A stretch of DNA of 64,000 bases, taken from NCBI GenBank assembly GCA_963706665.1, contig CAVPNP010000042.1, forward strand, positions 62,001 to 126,000. The letters are read 5' to 3'. The translations under genes and the position numbers were made by a program. The notes under the pieces were generated by a model. That model made no database searches and was not told where the DNA came from. It was given only the letters and a program-made list of their open reading frames with translations. The number at the start of each line of letters is the position of its first letter. The stretch's first letter is position 1. Shown here one piece after another: positions 9,492 to 19,039 of the stretch. The stretch is from Rhodomicrobium sp963706665 (GTDB lineage: Bacteria; Pseudomonadota; Alphaproteobacteria; Rhizobiales; Rhodomicrobiaceae).

Positions 9492-10481
9492 ATGGAAGAC
9501 CTGACGACATACAAAGTGCCGAAACTTCCGCCGATGATGCCGGGCTCTTTAGGCAAATGGATCGTGCCCATAGTTGCCGCAGTATTAATCCTCTACTGCT
9601 TGGGTGACAGCTTCTTCATCGTGCAACCGACCGAAATGGCGGGAGTTCGCCGCTTCGGCAACGTTCGCTCCAAAGAGCCGCTGACTCCCGGCTTTTATTG
9701 GAAGGCGCCCTTTGTCGACCAGGTCGATAAGCTTCAGGTCTCGATCGATACTCTTCGAATCGATAATCTTCGAGTCTATACAGTCGATAATCAATCCGTC
9801 CAAATTAGCGTAGGCGTGACCTATCGCATTCCGCACGATGCCGTCTTCAAACTACTTTATGAAGTCGGGCGCTCGGGAAATTTCGACATTCATCGCAACA
9901 TCGAACAGATCATAGCGGACCGGACGCTCCGCCTGTTTGCGAAACGCAATACGGTGAAAATATCGGAAGAACGCGAGCAGATTGCTAGCGATGTTCGTGT
10001 CGTTGTGAGCCAGTCCGTTCGGCAGCTTTTCGGCGTCGATATTGTCGACCTCCAAATACCCGCTATCAAATACTCAGATACCTTCGTTGCTTCGGTCGAA
10101 GCGGCGGTCAAGGCCAAGAACGACGCGATCGCAGCTGAGAATACGGTTAACCGAATACGCTATGAAGGCGAGCAAAAGGTAGTGACCGCGCGGGCCGAAG
10201 CCGAAGCGCTCGTGGCGCGGGCCCAAGCGCAAAAGCAGTCGCAGATCCTCTCCGCCGAGGGCGAGGCTCGCAGCATCGAACTTCGCACTGCGGCTGAAGC
10301 GCTGGGTATCCGGGTTCGAGGGGAAGCTCTGAAGGAAAACGAGCGCGTTATCGAACTCACCTTGGCGCAGCGCTGGACGGGCCAGCCGCCACAGACAATT
10401 TTGGGCCAGTCGAGCGCCGTACCGTTCTTTAACGTTGGCTCCGCCGTCCCACCGCCAGCTCCTGCCCCTGCTCCTAAGTAA
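9492..10481 (+). CDS. SPFH/Band-7 membrane protein (HflK/HflC or stomatin-like)
   Basis: A 329-residue single-pass membrane protein. A short cytosolic tail is followed by one membrane helix near residues 22-40, then an SPFH domain (from FFIVQPTEMAGVRRFGNV, with LTPGFYWKAPF), then an Ala/Glu-rich coiled coil (about 200-290) and a Pro/Ala tail. Such proteins form large membrane rings that often regulate FtsH-type proteases. A partner hflK/hflC gene is not beside it, so the specific role is open. The start at 9492 is preceded by GGGAG; the frame is open upstream to 9417 without a better start. Confidence 0.8.
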   Translation: MEDLTTYKVPKLPPMMPGSLGKWIVPIVAAVLILYCLGDSFFIVQPTEMAGVRRFGNVRSKEPLTPGFYWKAPFVDQVDKLQVSIDTLRIDNLRVYTVDNQSVQISVGVTYRIPHDAVFKLLYEVGRSGNFDIHRNIEQIIADRTLRLFAKRNTVKISEEREQIASDVRVVVSQSVRQLFGVDIVDLQIPAIKYSDTFVASVEAAVKAKNDAIAAENTVNRIRYEGEQKVVTARAEAEALVARAQAQKQSQILSAEGEARSIELRTAAEALGIRVRGEALKENERVIELTLAQRWTGQPPQTILGQSSAVPFFNVGSAVPPPAPAPAPK

Positions 10482-10596
10482 CGCATCTCAGCGTTCCCGG
10501 ACCATAACGGCATATTGCGCCGCAGCCAAAAAAGCGTCATGCTGCGGTGCAAACGGCATCGGCGCCTGGGCATCGCGAGGGGCGTAGGAGCATTTT

Positions 10597-11904
10597 ATGA
10601 GCGAAGTCATAGCATTTAAGCAACCTGGCCCATCAAACGGTAGCGCGGCGCTCAAAAATTTATACGAAATTGGCGAAATTCCTCCGCTTGGACACGTCCC
10701 AGAGAAAATGTACGCCTGGGTCATTCGTAAAGAGCGGCATGGGCCACCGGATCAGGCGATGCAGGTCGAAATCGTGCCGACATGGCCGCTCGACAGCCAC
10801 GATGTTCTCATTCTGACAATGGCGGCGGGCGTCAATTACAACGGCGTTTGGGCGGCGCTTGGCACTCCAATATCTCCCTTTGATGGTCATAAGGCGCCTT
10901 ATCACGTCGCAGGCTCGGACGCCGCTGGCATCGTTTGGGCTGTCGGATCGAAGGTAAAGCGCTGGAAGGTCGGCGACGAAGTCGTTGTGCACTGCAACCA
11001 AGATGATGGCGACGACGAGCAGTGCAATGGCGGCGACCCGATGTTTTCGCCCTCTCAACGCATTTGGGGCTACGAGACGCCCGACGGTTCATTTGCGCAG
11101 TTTACACGCGTGCAAGATCGCCAGCTCATGGCTCGCCCGAAGCATCTGACTTGGGAAGAAAGCGGCTGCTACACGCTTACGCTTGCCACTGCCTACCGCA
11201 TGCTCTTCGGCCATCGCCCTCATGTGCTCCGGCCTGGGCATAATGTACTGATATGGGGCGCGTCGGGCGGCCTTGGGTCCTTTGCCGTGCAGCTCTGCGC
11301 AACGGCTGGCGCGAACGCTATCGGCGTCATATCGGATGACGACAAGCGCGATTTCGTAATGCAGCTCGGTGCAAGAGGCGTCATCAACCGCAAGAACTTC
11401 AAATGCTGGGGACAGCTTCCAACGGTCGGCACGCCCGAATATAACGAGTGGTTCAAGGAAGTACGTAAATTTGGCGCGGCCATCTGGGAGCACACCGGCA
11501 AAGGCAATAATGTAGACTTCGTCTTTGAGCATCCAGGTGAGAGCACCTTCCCCGTCTCGGTGTTCGTGGTGAGGCGCGGCGGCATGGTCGTCATTTGCGC
11601 GGGCACGACGGGCTACAATTTGACCATGGATGCCCGCTATCTTTGGATGCATCAAAAGCGCGTACAAGGCTCTCACTTCGCCAATCTGCTTCAGGCGAGC
11701 CAAGCAAATCGGCTCATGATAGAGCGCCGGATAGATCCGTGCATGAGCGAAGTTTTCCCCTGGACCGATATTCCGAAAGCGCATATGCGCATGTGGAAGA
11801 ACGAGCATCGGCCGGGAAATATGGCGGTGCTGGTGAACGCACCACACACCGGCCTGCGAACTTTCGAGGACACGATCGAGGCCTCAAAGGCGCGGTTCGG
11901 TTAA
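10597..11904 (+). CDS. ccrA: Crotonyl-CoA carboxylase/reductase
   Basis: Reductively carboxylates crotonyl-CoA to (2S)-ethylmalonyl-CoA with NADPH and CO2, the committed step of the ethylmalonyl-CoA pathway for acetyl-CoA assimilation. The 435-residue protein shows the GroES-like N-terminal domain and the Rossmann motif GASGGLG at residues 221-227. It also has the diagnostic segments AGVNYNGVWAALGTP, DDGDDEQCNGGDPMFSPSQRIWGYE and FEHPGESTFPVS. These separate it from ordinary alcohol dehydrogenases or acrylyl-CoA reductases. mcd, another enzyme of the same pathway, lies 1 kb downstream on the same strand. Confidence 0.95.
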   Translation: MSEVIAFKQPGPSNGSAALKNLYEIGEIPPLGHVPEKMYAWVIRKERHGPPDQAMQVEIVPTWPLDSHDVLILTMAAGVNYNGVWAALGTPISPFDGHKAPYHVAGSDAAGIVWAVGSKVKRWKVGDEVVVHCNQDDGDDEQCNGGDPMFSPSQRIWGYETPDGSFAQFTRVQDRQLMARPKHLTWEESGCYTLTLATAYRMLFGHRPHVLRPGHNVLIWGASGGLGSFAVQLCATAGANAIGVISDDDKRDFVMQLGARGVINRKNFKCWGQLPTVGTPEYNEWFKEVRKFGAAIWEHTGKGNNVDFVFEHPGESTFPVSVFVVRRGGMVVICAGTTGYNLTMDARYLWMHQKRVQGSHFANLLQASQANRLMIERRIDPCMSEVFPWTDIPKAHMRMWKNEHRPGNMAVLVNAPHTGLRTFEDTIEASKARFG

Positions 11905-12004
11905 ATTCCGGCCTACCGCATTTTTTCCGGCGAAGCGAGACAGGCGCGTCGCTGGAATGTCCCGTTCCTGACCCCGCGTATGCCAAACAAACAAGAGGCA
12001 GCGC

Positions 12005-12850
12005 ATGACGCAAGCATCGAGTGAACTTTTTCAGGCGGTTGACAGTTTGTGTCACGCCGTCGAAGCGGAATTTACCGGAAACGGCTATTATTTAGCCGCG
12101 AGCCAAGTCACGGAGCTGAGAGAACTCCTGGGCCCGGGCAACACTAACTTGTCTCATATAAATGGCGTCCATTTGAATTTCGCCATGTCTCTTGACGCAG
12201 TTCGTAAGCGGGTGGATGCGGAACTCCTCGACAACCGTTTCTATTTGGTTGCGCATAAGCTTGATGTTCTGGCTTTTCTCGGAACGTGCTTTTCCAAAAA
12301 CGAGGAAGTCTCGCATCCAGCTATCGTGAAAGTCGTGGCTGAAGGGAGCAATATGCGGAGTTTTGAGGATCTCGCGGCGGCTGCAAAAGCCCGCGTTGAG
12401 GCATCCGCTCTCGCCGCGGGCATACCCGGTCCGTTGCCCTCAGCACCGAGCGCAGCGGCCCAGCCCGAAGTTCTAGCCGATGGAGAGTTAGAAAGGCGAA
12501 GCTCTGAACCCTGCGCCATGGCCGAACTCGCCCCACCGTCCATGGAGACGGTGGCAACCGCCCGCATTTCTCCCAACGACGCCACGCCGTCTCGAATTTG
12601 CGAAATATCGCCGGATTTGGGATCATCGGCCACTGCGCCCACTGGAGGCAGAGCTGAGCGCGAATCCGGGAGCACCGCGTCCCAAGCGCAAGGTCAAAGC
12701 GCTTCGCTTCATTCTGCCGAGGCAACGCATGATCCCAAGGCTGCTTCAACCGGCCAAACGGTAGAGGCAGGACCGGATAAGTCTAAATCACCAATGCGTA
12801 AGTCACCACTTACGCATTGGTTCGGCAGGATATTAGGACGTCGTAGCTAA
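12005..12850 (+). CDS. Unknown protein with an internal helical repeat, between ccr and mcd
   Basis: I do not recognise a family for this 281-residue protein. The first 100 residues contain two related segments: around 17-42 (AVEAEFTGNGYYLAASQVTELRELLG) and around 67-92 (RVDAELLDNRFYLVAHKLDVLAFLG). From about residue 130 the chain turns into a low-complexity Ala/Ser/Pro/Glu region with a basic C-terminus (THWFGRILGRRS). No signal peptide or membrane segment is seen. It sits on the same strand between ccr (about 100 bases upstream) and mcd (about 70 bases downstream), so co-expression with ethylmalonyl-CoA pathway genes is likely. A scaffold or regulatory role is possible but only a guess. Confidence 0.6.
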   Translation: MTQASSELFQAVDSLCHAVEAEFTGNGYYLAASQVTELRELLGPGNTNLSHINGVHLNFAMSLDAVRKRVDAELLDNRFYLVAHKLDVLAFLGTCFSKNEEVSHPAIVKVVAEGSNMRSFEDLAAAAKARVEASALAAGIPGPLPSAPSAAAQPEVLADGELERRSSEPCAMAELAPPSMETVATARISPNDATPSRICEISPDLGSSATAPTGGRAERESGSTASQAQGQSASLHSAEATHDPKAASTGQTVEAGPDKSKSPMRKSPLTHWFGRILGRRS

Positions 12851-12919
12851 TAATATTGGCCTCCCGGTTCTGAGGAGCGCGCATTTCCTGCTGAGCATGG
12901 TCAATAAAGGAGAGGGTCT

Positions 12920-14612
12920 ATGAGCGTTGCTGCCAACTTAAATCAAGGTGACAGCCCGTTGCTCTTGCCTAATCTGCTGCAACTTTGCGAAGAGGCTTCG
13001 GCGAATGCTGAGCGCTTATTAGCCCGCGCTATAGTCCTGGTGCGCGCCAAGGTGAGCGTGAATGGCGTCTTGGATAGCGCTCTTATAGAACGCGAACAAC
13101 ATGCGGTGCATGGATTGGCGTGGCTTGCCACATATACCGAGTCCATCAAGCAGATGACCAACTATGCGCAGCGCCTCAGCGAGGCGGGCCGCTTCGGCGA
13201 GTTGGAAGCGCTTCTCACCCAGATTGGTATCGGCGAGTATGTGACGCAAATTCTCGGCGGAATCCCCATGAGCCAGACCGAGATGGCGCGTTTCCATGAT
13301 TTCGATCTGTCCGTCGAAGATCGTGACATGTTCGCGACCGGCGCAGTTATTGCGCTGATCAAAGGGAACTCGCCGCAGGTGCGGTTGCGCGCCATCACTC
13401 TGATGCGCGACATCGAGAGCGGCGGAAGTTATGGCGACGGCGGCCTCGATGACACGCTCGAAGCAATGCGCGGCGAGATGCGCCGTTTCGTCGAGGCGGA
13501 GGTGAAGCCCCACGCTCACGAATGGCATTTGCAGAACGCTTATATCCCGCTTCGAGACCATCGCCAAGATGAATGAGCTTGGGGTGTTCGGCCTCACCAT
13601 TCCCGAAAACTATGGCGGTCTTGGCCTCGGCAAAGAGGCCATGTGCGTGGTCTCGGAGGAGCTGAGCCGAGGCTATATTGGTGTTGGTTCACTAGGAACC
13701 CGCTCGGAAATCGCAGCCGAACTTATCCTTGGTGGCGGTACGGACGCGCAGAAGGAGCATTGGCTCCCGAAAATCGCGAGCGGCGAAGTACTGCCAACCG
13801 CTGTTTTCACCGAACCGAATACTGGCTCCGACCTTGCGTCGCTGAAAACGCGCGCTGTGCGTGAAGGCGACGTTTATAAAATCACTGGGCAGAAGACCTG
13901 GATCACGCATCCCGTTCGCGCCGACCTGATGACGGTGCTCACCCGCACCAATCCGGCTGAGCTGGGCTATCGCGGCCTTTCGATGTTCCTCGCGGAAAAG
14001 CCGCGCGGTACTGATGAAGACCCGTTCCCCGCAAAGGGCATGACGGGTGGCGAAATCGAGGTGCTCGGCTATCGCGGCATGAAAGAATATGAAATCTCCT
14101 TCGATGGCTTCGAAGTGCCTGCCTCCGCGCTACTCGGAGGCGAGGAAGGCCAAGGCTTCAAGCAACTCATGCAGACCTTTGAATCGGCGCGCGTTCAGAC
14201 GGCTGCGCGTGCGGTCGGCGTGGCGCAATCGGCGATGGATCTGGCGCTTCGTTATGCGAATGAACGCCAGCAATTCGGCAAGCCCATCGTCAGCTTCCCG
14301 CGTGTTTCGGACAAGATCGTGATGATGGCCGCCGAAACAATGATCGCGCGGCAGCTCACCTATTTTGCAGCGAGGGAAAAGGACGAAGGGCGGCGTTGCG
14401 ATTTGGAGGCTGGCATGGCGAAGTTGCTGGCGGCCCGCGTCGCATGGTCGTCGGCCGATAATGCGCTACAAATTCACGGCGGCAATGGCTTCGCCTTGGA
14501 ATATCCAATTAGCCGGGTACTATGCGATGCTCGCATATTGAATATCTTCGAGGGTGCCGCCGAGATTCAAGCGCAGGTTATAGCGCGGCGTCTGCTTGAA
14601 GTGCGGAATTAA
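12920..14612 (+). pseudogene. mcd: Methylsuccinyl-CoA dehydrogenase, frameshifted
   Basis: FAD enzyme that oxidises (2S)-methylsuccinyl-CoA to mesaconyl-CoA in the ethylmalonyl-CoA pathway. The first frame (12920-13576) has the long helical N-terminal extension of about 150 residues that sets Mcd apart from common acyl-CoA dehydrogenases, then the start of the acyl-CoA dehydrogenase core (RRFVEAEVKPHAHEWHLQN). The second frame (13569-14612) carries the rest, including LTIPENYGGLGLG, TEPNTGSDL, QKTWITH and the C-terminal QIHGGNGFALEYPISR. One extra base near 13551-13554 separates them; correcting it yields 563 residues, the expected size. GGAGAGGG precedes the ATG. Loss would cripple the pathway, so sequencing error should be considered. 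Confidence 0.85.
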
Positions 14613-14646
14613 CAGCGTTAACGAACGCTTTTGAGGGGGGACGGAA

Positions 14647-15453
14647 ATGACAGAAGTTCGCGGCCGCACTGCACTCATTACAGGCGCTTCCTCTGGCATC
14701 GGCAAAGCCTTTGCCGAGGTTTTCGCAAGCCATGGATGGAACCTCGTTTTAACGGCACGGCGCGTCGAGCGCCTCCAAGCATTGTCGGCTGAACTCTCCG
14801 CGAAGCATGGCATCACCGCGATGCCGATTGAGGGAGACCTTGCCGATCCCGATGGCGTGAAGCGCCTCGTCGCCGCTATCCAACATCGCGGCCTTACCAT
14901 TGACGGCCTTGTCAACAATGCGGGCTACGGCGTGCCGGGTCATTACGTTAAAACAAAATGGGAAGATCAGGACGCTTTTCTCCGCGTGCTTGTCACCGCT
15001 CCCTGCGAACTCGCCCATGCGCTGATGCCTGGAATGGTAGAGAGAAAATGGGGCCGCGTCATTAATGTGGCCTCGGTTGCGGGCCTGGTGCCGGGTTCGG
15101 CGGGACATACGCTCTATGGCGCGTCCAAAGCTTTCATGGTCAAGTTTTCGCAGTCGCTGCTTCTCGAAAACCGCCCACATAATGTGCTGACCACAGCTCT
15201 TTGCCCCGCCTTCACCTATTCCGAATTTCATGATGTTACCGGAACGCGCGCCCAAGTCTCGAAGATGGGCAAGGCTTGGTGGTCAACCGCCGAAGAAGTC
15301 GCGGCAGCCGGATATGACGGTGTGATGCGAGGCCGGTCAGTCGTTGTAACCGGAAAGCGCGGCAAACAGATCGTTGCGCTGATGAAGGTGATGCCTGAGC
15401 CTTGGGCGCTCGCCATGGTCGCGCGGCAGTCCAAGTCCTACCGGGCGCAATAA
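14647..15453 (+). CDS. Short-chain dehydrogenase/reductase
   Basis: A 268-residue classical SDR with the nucleotide-binding TGASSGIG at residues 12-19, the NNAG motif at 90-93 and the catalytic Ser143, Tyr157 (YGASK) and Lys161. The Arg-rich ARRVERL after strand 2 suggests NADP(H). The C-terminus is extended with a hydrophobic patch, as in SDRs of the DltE/YqjQ group. It follows mcd by about 35 bases with a GAGGGGGGA ribosome site. The substrate cannot be deduced. Confidence 0.85.
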   Translation: MTEVRGRTALITGASSGIGKAFAEVFASHGWNLVLTARRVERLQALSAELSAKHGITAMPIEGDLADPDGVKRLVAAIQHRGLTIDGLVNNAGYGVPGHYVKTKWEDQDAFLRVLVTAPCELAHALMPGMVERKWGRVINVASVAGLVPGSAGHTLYGASKAFMVKFSQSLLLENRPHNVLTTALCPAFTYSEFHDVTGTRAQVSKMGKAWWSTAEEVAAAGYDGVMRGRSVVVTGKRGKQIVALMKVMPEPWALAMVARQSKSYRAQ

Positions 15454-15462
15454 GGAAAGCAA

Positions 15463-16266
15463 ATGACAGCGGCAATTGTCATACCAGCGCGCTACGCCTC
15501 TTCACGTTTTCCTGGCAAACCGCTGCACCGGGTCGCCGGGGTCTCGATGCTCGAACGCGTATGGCGGATCGCCTCCAGCGTTCGACAAGCTTCACGGATC
15601 GTCATCGCGACCGAGGATGAGCGCATCCTGACCTATGCCAAGGAACTTGGCGCTGAGGCCATCATGACATCGCCGGAGTGTACCAACGGTACCGAACGCG
15701 TGCATGACGCTGTTGAGCGCGGCGGCATCACTGAGGAAATCATCCTCAATCTTCAGGGCGATGCCCTTTTGACGCCGCCATGGGTGCTAGAGGCGATGAT
15801 CGGCGAAATGATGATGGATAGCTCGCCGGATCTCGTCACCCCTGCCGTGAAGCTCGAAGGCGCTGCTTTGGAAGAGTTCCTGCGCCAGAAGAAGGTTACT
15901 CCGGCAAGCGGAACGACCGTTGTCTGCGACCTGCGGAACAACGCGCTTTATTTCTCAAAAGGCGTCATCCCCTTTGTGAGAAAAACCGGCCACGCGCCGA
16001 TCTGCCGTCATATCGGGCTCTACGGCTACCGCAAAGCGGCCCTCGCGCAGTACGTGGCGCTGCCGCCGTCGCCGCTTGAAATGACAGAAGGTCTCGAACA
16101 ACTCCGCGCGCTGGAGAATGGCATGACTGTACGCGTCGTCTCGGTCGATTATCGCGGGCGCACACATTGGTCTATTGACGCGCCGGAAGATGTGCGGGTG
16201 GCGGAAGACATCATCCAACGCGAAGGCGAATTGCTGGATTTTCGGAAAAGCGGCGGCCCCAACTGA
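15463..16266 (+). CDS. kdsB: 3-deoxy-manno-octulosonate cytidylyltransferase
   Basis: Activates Kdo with CTP to CMP-Kdo for lipopolysaccharide assembly. The N-terminal PARYASSRFPGKPL (residues 8-21) is the nucleotide-binding signature; NLQGDALL and the C-terminal EGLEQLRALENG and IDAPEDV are conserved in KdsB. The 267-residue length fits. It overlaps the next gene by one base (TGATG), so the two are probably translated together. Paralogs in capsule synthesis use the same fold, so the exact sugar is likely but not certain. Confidence 0.88.
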   Translation: MTAAIVIPARYASSRFPGKPLHRVAGVSMLERVWRIASSVRQASRIVIATEDERILTYAKELGAEAIMTSPECTNGTERVHDAVERGGITEEIILNLQGDALLTPPWVLEAMIGEMMMDSSPDLVTPAVKLEGAALEEFLRQKKVTPASGTTVVCDLRNNALYFSKGVIPFVRKTGHAPICRHIGLYGYRKAALAQYVALPPSPLEMTEGLEQLRALENGMTVRVVSVDYRGRTHWSIDAPEDVRVAEDIIQREGELLDFRKSGGPN

Positions 16267-16901
16267 TGCGACTGTTTCTCGCCCGGCACGGCAACACATT
16301 CGAAGCGGGTGAAAAGCCCGTATGGGTCGGCGCTCGCACGGATCTGCCGCTGACCGCAAAGGGAAAACAGCAAGCGCTCGCTCTTGCGAATGTGCTGAGC
16401 CCCGCCGCCGACGATATCAAAACGATTGTGGCCGGACCGCTGCGGCGAACGCGTGAACACGCGGAAATCATAGCGGCGGCATGGGCGCGCGATCATTCAG
16501 TGCTGATCGACGAGCGGCTGAAAGAAATCGACTACGGTCTGTGGGAAGCTAAGGCCTCCGAAGAGATCGCCGAGAAATACGGCGACAGCGAACTTGCGGC
16601 CTGGAATAACCACGGGATCTGGCCGAGATCGGCGAATTGGAAACCGTCCGAAGACGAGGTTACGGCGAACATAGAGCAGCTCGCGCATGAACTTTCCGCG
16701 ACCGCGAATTCGGAGGGGCCCATCCTTCTTGTTAGCAGCAATGGCATTTTAAAATTTTTCCTCAAACTCGTTCCTGGCGCTTTTGAGGAGATGGCAGAGA
16801 AGAAGGCGCTCAAAGTCGCCACGGGTAATTATTGCGCGTTAGAAAATGACGCATCCGGCTGGAAGCTTTTGTTCTGGGATCGCCCCCCCGCATCGGCTTA
16901 A
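16266..16901 (+). CDS. Histidine phosphatase family protein
   Basis: A 211-residue member of the phosphoglycerate-mutase-like superfamily with the catalytic ARHGNT box (Arg7, His8) and a second arginine in GPLRRTREHAEII. KEIDYGLWEAK matches the substrate-loop region of cobalamin/alpha-ribazole phosphatase-like branches. Its one-base overlap with kdsB suggests it dephosphorylates a sugar or nucleotide intermediate in the same route, but this is inference. Confidence 0.8.
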   Translation: MRLFLARHGNTFEAGEKPVWVGARTDLPLTAKGKQQALALANVLSPAADDIKTIVAGPLRRTREHAEIIAAAWARDHSVLIDERLKEIDYGLWEAKASEEIAEKYGDSELAAWNNHGIWPRSANWKPSEDEVTANIEQLAHELSATANSEGPILLVSSNGILKFFLKLVPGAFEEMAEKKALKVATGNYCALENDASGWKLLFWDRPPASA

Positions 16902-16943
16902 ACTGGCTCGGATGATCCCAGCCCTCTAACAAAGGCCAAATCC

Positions 16944-17675
16944 ATGCGAGATGCCCTTGAGCGCGTCGAAGTACTGTTCTTCGATGTATTCGGAACCGTC
17001 GTCGATTGGCGAACCAGCGTCATTCGCGAGTTAGAGCAATTCGGTCAGGCAAAAGGCTTGGACAGGGACTGGGCTGCATTTGCCGATAGCTGGCGCGACA
17101 AATATCAGCCGCATATGGAAGAGGTTCGGGCGGGGCGGCGTCCCTTCGTCATTCTCGATGTGTTGCATCGCGAGGGCCTTCTTCAGGTTCTGGACGAGTT
17201 TAAGATCGACAGGCCAACGGATAGCGAGCTGCATCATTTAACAACCATCTGGCACCGGCTCGGCCCGTGGCCCGACACGGTTGCCGGTCTCCAGCGCCTG
17301 AAGCAGCGCTTTATCATCAGCCCACTGTCTAATGGCAATATTGGGCTCCTCACGCGGCTTTCGAAATACGCCGGGCTTCCATGGGACGTGATCCTCGGAG
17401 CCGAAACTGCTGCCGCCTATAAGCCGGACCCAAAGGCCTATCTTAAAAACGCAGAAGTTCTCGGTCTTGAACCTCAAGCTTGCATGCTTGTCGCCGCTCA
17501 CAATTACGATTTGGGCGCTGCCCGGGCGCTGGGCTTCAAAACCGCATTGGTTTTCCGAAAGACGGAGCATGGGCCAGACCAGAAAACGGACCTGACTGCC
17601 AAAGAGAATTGGGACGTGATTACCGATAGTTTCGAGAACTTAGCAACTGCTCTGAAATGCCCTCCCCTTGCTTGA
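16944..17675 (+). CDS. HAD-superfamily hydrolase, L-2-haloacid dehalogenase type
   Basis: A 243-residue HAD protein with the nucleophile in DVFGTVVDW (Asp14), the motif II serine in SPLSNGNIG, a lysine in AAAYKPDPKAY and the acid region MLVAAHNYDLGAA. The spacing fits type II haloacid dehalogenases (EC 3.8.1.2), but many relatives are phosphatases or have no proven substrate. It stands 42 bases after the phosphatase gene. Confidence 0.8.
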   Translation: MRDALERVEVLFFDVFGTVVDWRTSVIRELEQFGQAKGLDRDWAAFADSWRDKYQPHMEEVRAGRRPFVILDVLHREGLLQVLDEFKIDRPTDSELHHLTTIWHRLGPWPDTVAGLQRLKQRFIISPLSNGNIGLLTRLSKYAGLPWDVILGAETAAAYKPDPKAYLKNAEVLGLEPQACMLVAAHNYDLGAARALGFKTALVFRKTEHGPDQKTDLTAKENWDVITDSFENLATALKCPPLA

Positions 17676-17735
17676 TTCTTTCTCAACGGCTCGCAATGTA
17701 GTATTGTAGAACCTTCGGAGAGGGGGAGGCCGCAA

Positions 17736-17990
17736 ATGCCCACTACAATTTCTAGTCGCGAGTTCAACCAAGATGTCAGCCGCGCCAAGCGCGCGGCGGA
17801 TAAAGGCCCGGTTGTCATCACCGATCGTGGCGAGCCAGCCTACGTGCTGTTGCGCCATGACACCTATCGCCGGTTGACCGGAGACAACCCTAGCATTCGG
17901 GATCTATTGGCTGAACCTGGTGTTGAAGATGTAGACTTCGATCCGCCACGGCTAAGCGGGAGTATTTTCCGTACAGCGGAACTCTCATAA
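17736..17990 (+). CDS. Phd/YefM-family antitoxin
   Basis: An 84-residue DNA-binding antitoxin. The N-terminal part (TTISSREFNQDVSRAKRAADKGPVVITDRGEPAYVLL) is the Phd/YefM fold that binds the promoter. The C-terminal tail (DFDPPRLSGSIFRTAEL) is of the kind that wraps a PIN toxin. The stop overlaps the toxin start by one base, as expected for tight stoichiometry. It probably represses its own promoter upstream of 17736. Confidence 0.88.
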   Translation: MPTTISSREFNQDVSRAKRAADKGPVVITDRGEPAYVLLRHDTYRRLTGDNPSIRDLLAEPGVEDVDFDPPRLSGSIFRTAELS

Positions 17991-18403
17991 TGTGGCTACT
18001 CGACACGAACGTGCTGTCGGAACTGCGACGCCGGGACCGCACCGACGCGAGAGTTACCGTCTGGGCTGATGCGCTCAATCCCGCAGATCTATTCTTATCT
18101 GCGATCACGATTTTTGAGATTGAAGCCGGAGCCCTGATGATTGAGCGCCGCGACAAGAAACAGGGCGCAATGCTGCGTGCTTGGATTGACAACAGAGTTT
18201 TGGTGGCTTTCGAAGGGAGAATATTGCCTATCGACACGATAGTAGCACAGCGTTGCGCACGATTGCATGTGCCAGACCCGCGAGCTGAACGTGATGCTTT
18301 AATTGCAGCGACAGCGCTTGTTCACCGCTTGAAAATTGCAACGCGTAACATGTCTGATTTCCAGTCTATGGGAGTTGACCTAGTCAATCCTTGGCTGGGG
18401 TAA
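17990..18403 (+). CDS. PIN-domain toxin (VapC/FitB-like ribonuclease)
   Basis: A 137-residue PIN-domain RNase with the acidic residues of the active site: Asp5 in MWLLDTNVLSELRR, a glutamate in FEIEAGAL and the aspartate in ERDALIAATAL. The C-terminal ATRNMSDF is also characteristic. It follows its antitoxin with a one-base overlap. VapC toxins usually cleave tRNA or rRNA at a single site; the target here is unknown. No mobile element lies alongside. Confidence 0.88.
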   Translation: MWLLDTNVLSELRRRDRTDARVTVWADALNPADLFLSAITIFEIEAGALMIERRDKKQGAMLRAWIDNRVLVAFEGRILPIDTIVAQRCARLHVPDPRAERDALIAATALVHRLKIATRNMSDFQSMGVDLVNPWLG

Positions 18404-18535
18404 AGCGACTGCGTCCAATTGAGCCTCTCAATCCCCCCCTAACTATGCGGAAGTTGCAGTGACAGCGCTCCCTTTAGCGGCTTAGGATGCGCGCAAGAAA
18501 TGTCTGCCCTACCAAATGCCTAAGGATGCTGAATT

Positions 18536-18952
18536 ATGGACGCGCTTAATTTGAAACAAGCCAACGAATTGATCCGGCTGGCTACAGAGAAGGCGATGGC
18601 GGATTACCAGCGGCCTGTTTGCGTCGCGGTTTGCGATGCGTCCGGCTTTCTCGTGTCCTTTCAGCGGATGGAAAGAGCGCCGCTCCGCAGTATTGCGATT
18701 TCGCAGGGAAAGGCTTACAGCGCCGCGCGGATGGGCATTAATACGGACGCGCTTCTTGCGCGGATGCATCGCGAAAATATTACGCCGGCCTATTTTTGCG
18801 ATGACAAGCTCACCGCGTTGCCGGGCGGCAGCGTCTTAAAGAATGCCGCGGGCAAGGTCGTTGGCGCCGTGGGCATCAGCGGTTTGACATCGGAAGAGGA
18901 TCAGATCATCGCAAACCATCTTGCAGCTCTTGTGGCGCAAGGGAGCGTGTGA
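18536..18952 (+). CDS. GlcG/HbpS family protein (DUF336)
   Basis: A 138-residue single-domain protein with the DUF336 pattern: AVCDASGFLVSFQRMERAPLRS, a GKAYSAARM segment, and the glycine-rich GGSVLKNAAGKVVGAVGISGLTSEEDQ. Members bind haem or cobalamin in some cases, but most are undefined genes in carbohydrate or glycolate catabolism. AAGGA lies about seven bases before the ATG. It precedes the ABC importer genes by 87 bases on the same strand and may belong to the same transcription unit. Confidence 0.8.
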   Translation: MDALNLKQANELIRLATEKAMADYQRPVCVAVCDASGFLVSFQRMERAPLRSIAISQGKAYSAARMGINTDALLARMHRENITPAYFCDDKLTALPGGSVLKNAAGKVVGAVGISGLTSEEDQIIANHLAALVAQGSV

Positions 18953-19039
18953 AAAAGGTCGCAAACGGACGAGCTTCGGCCGCCTTTCATCGGCGGTAGG
19001 GTAAGAAAAAAAACAAACAGTCAAGGAAGGACAACAGAG

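Noticed and set aside
12241..12749. Minus-strand frames within the unknown gene between ccr and mcd
   Set aside because: They mirror the low-complexity region and lack start signals. The plus-strand frame has better context and an internal repeat.
16965..18403. A defence island around the toxin-antitoxin pair
   Set aside because: Only a simple Phd/PIN pair is present. Neighbours are a HAD hydrolase and a GlcG-like protein, with no other defence genes.
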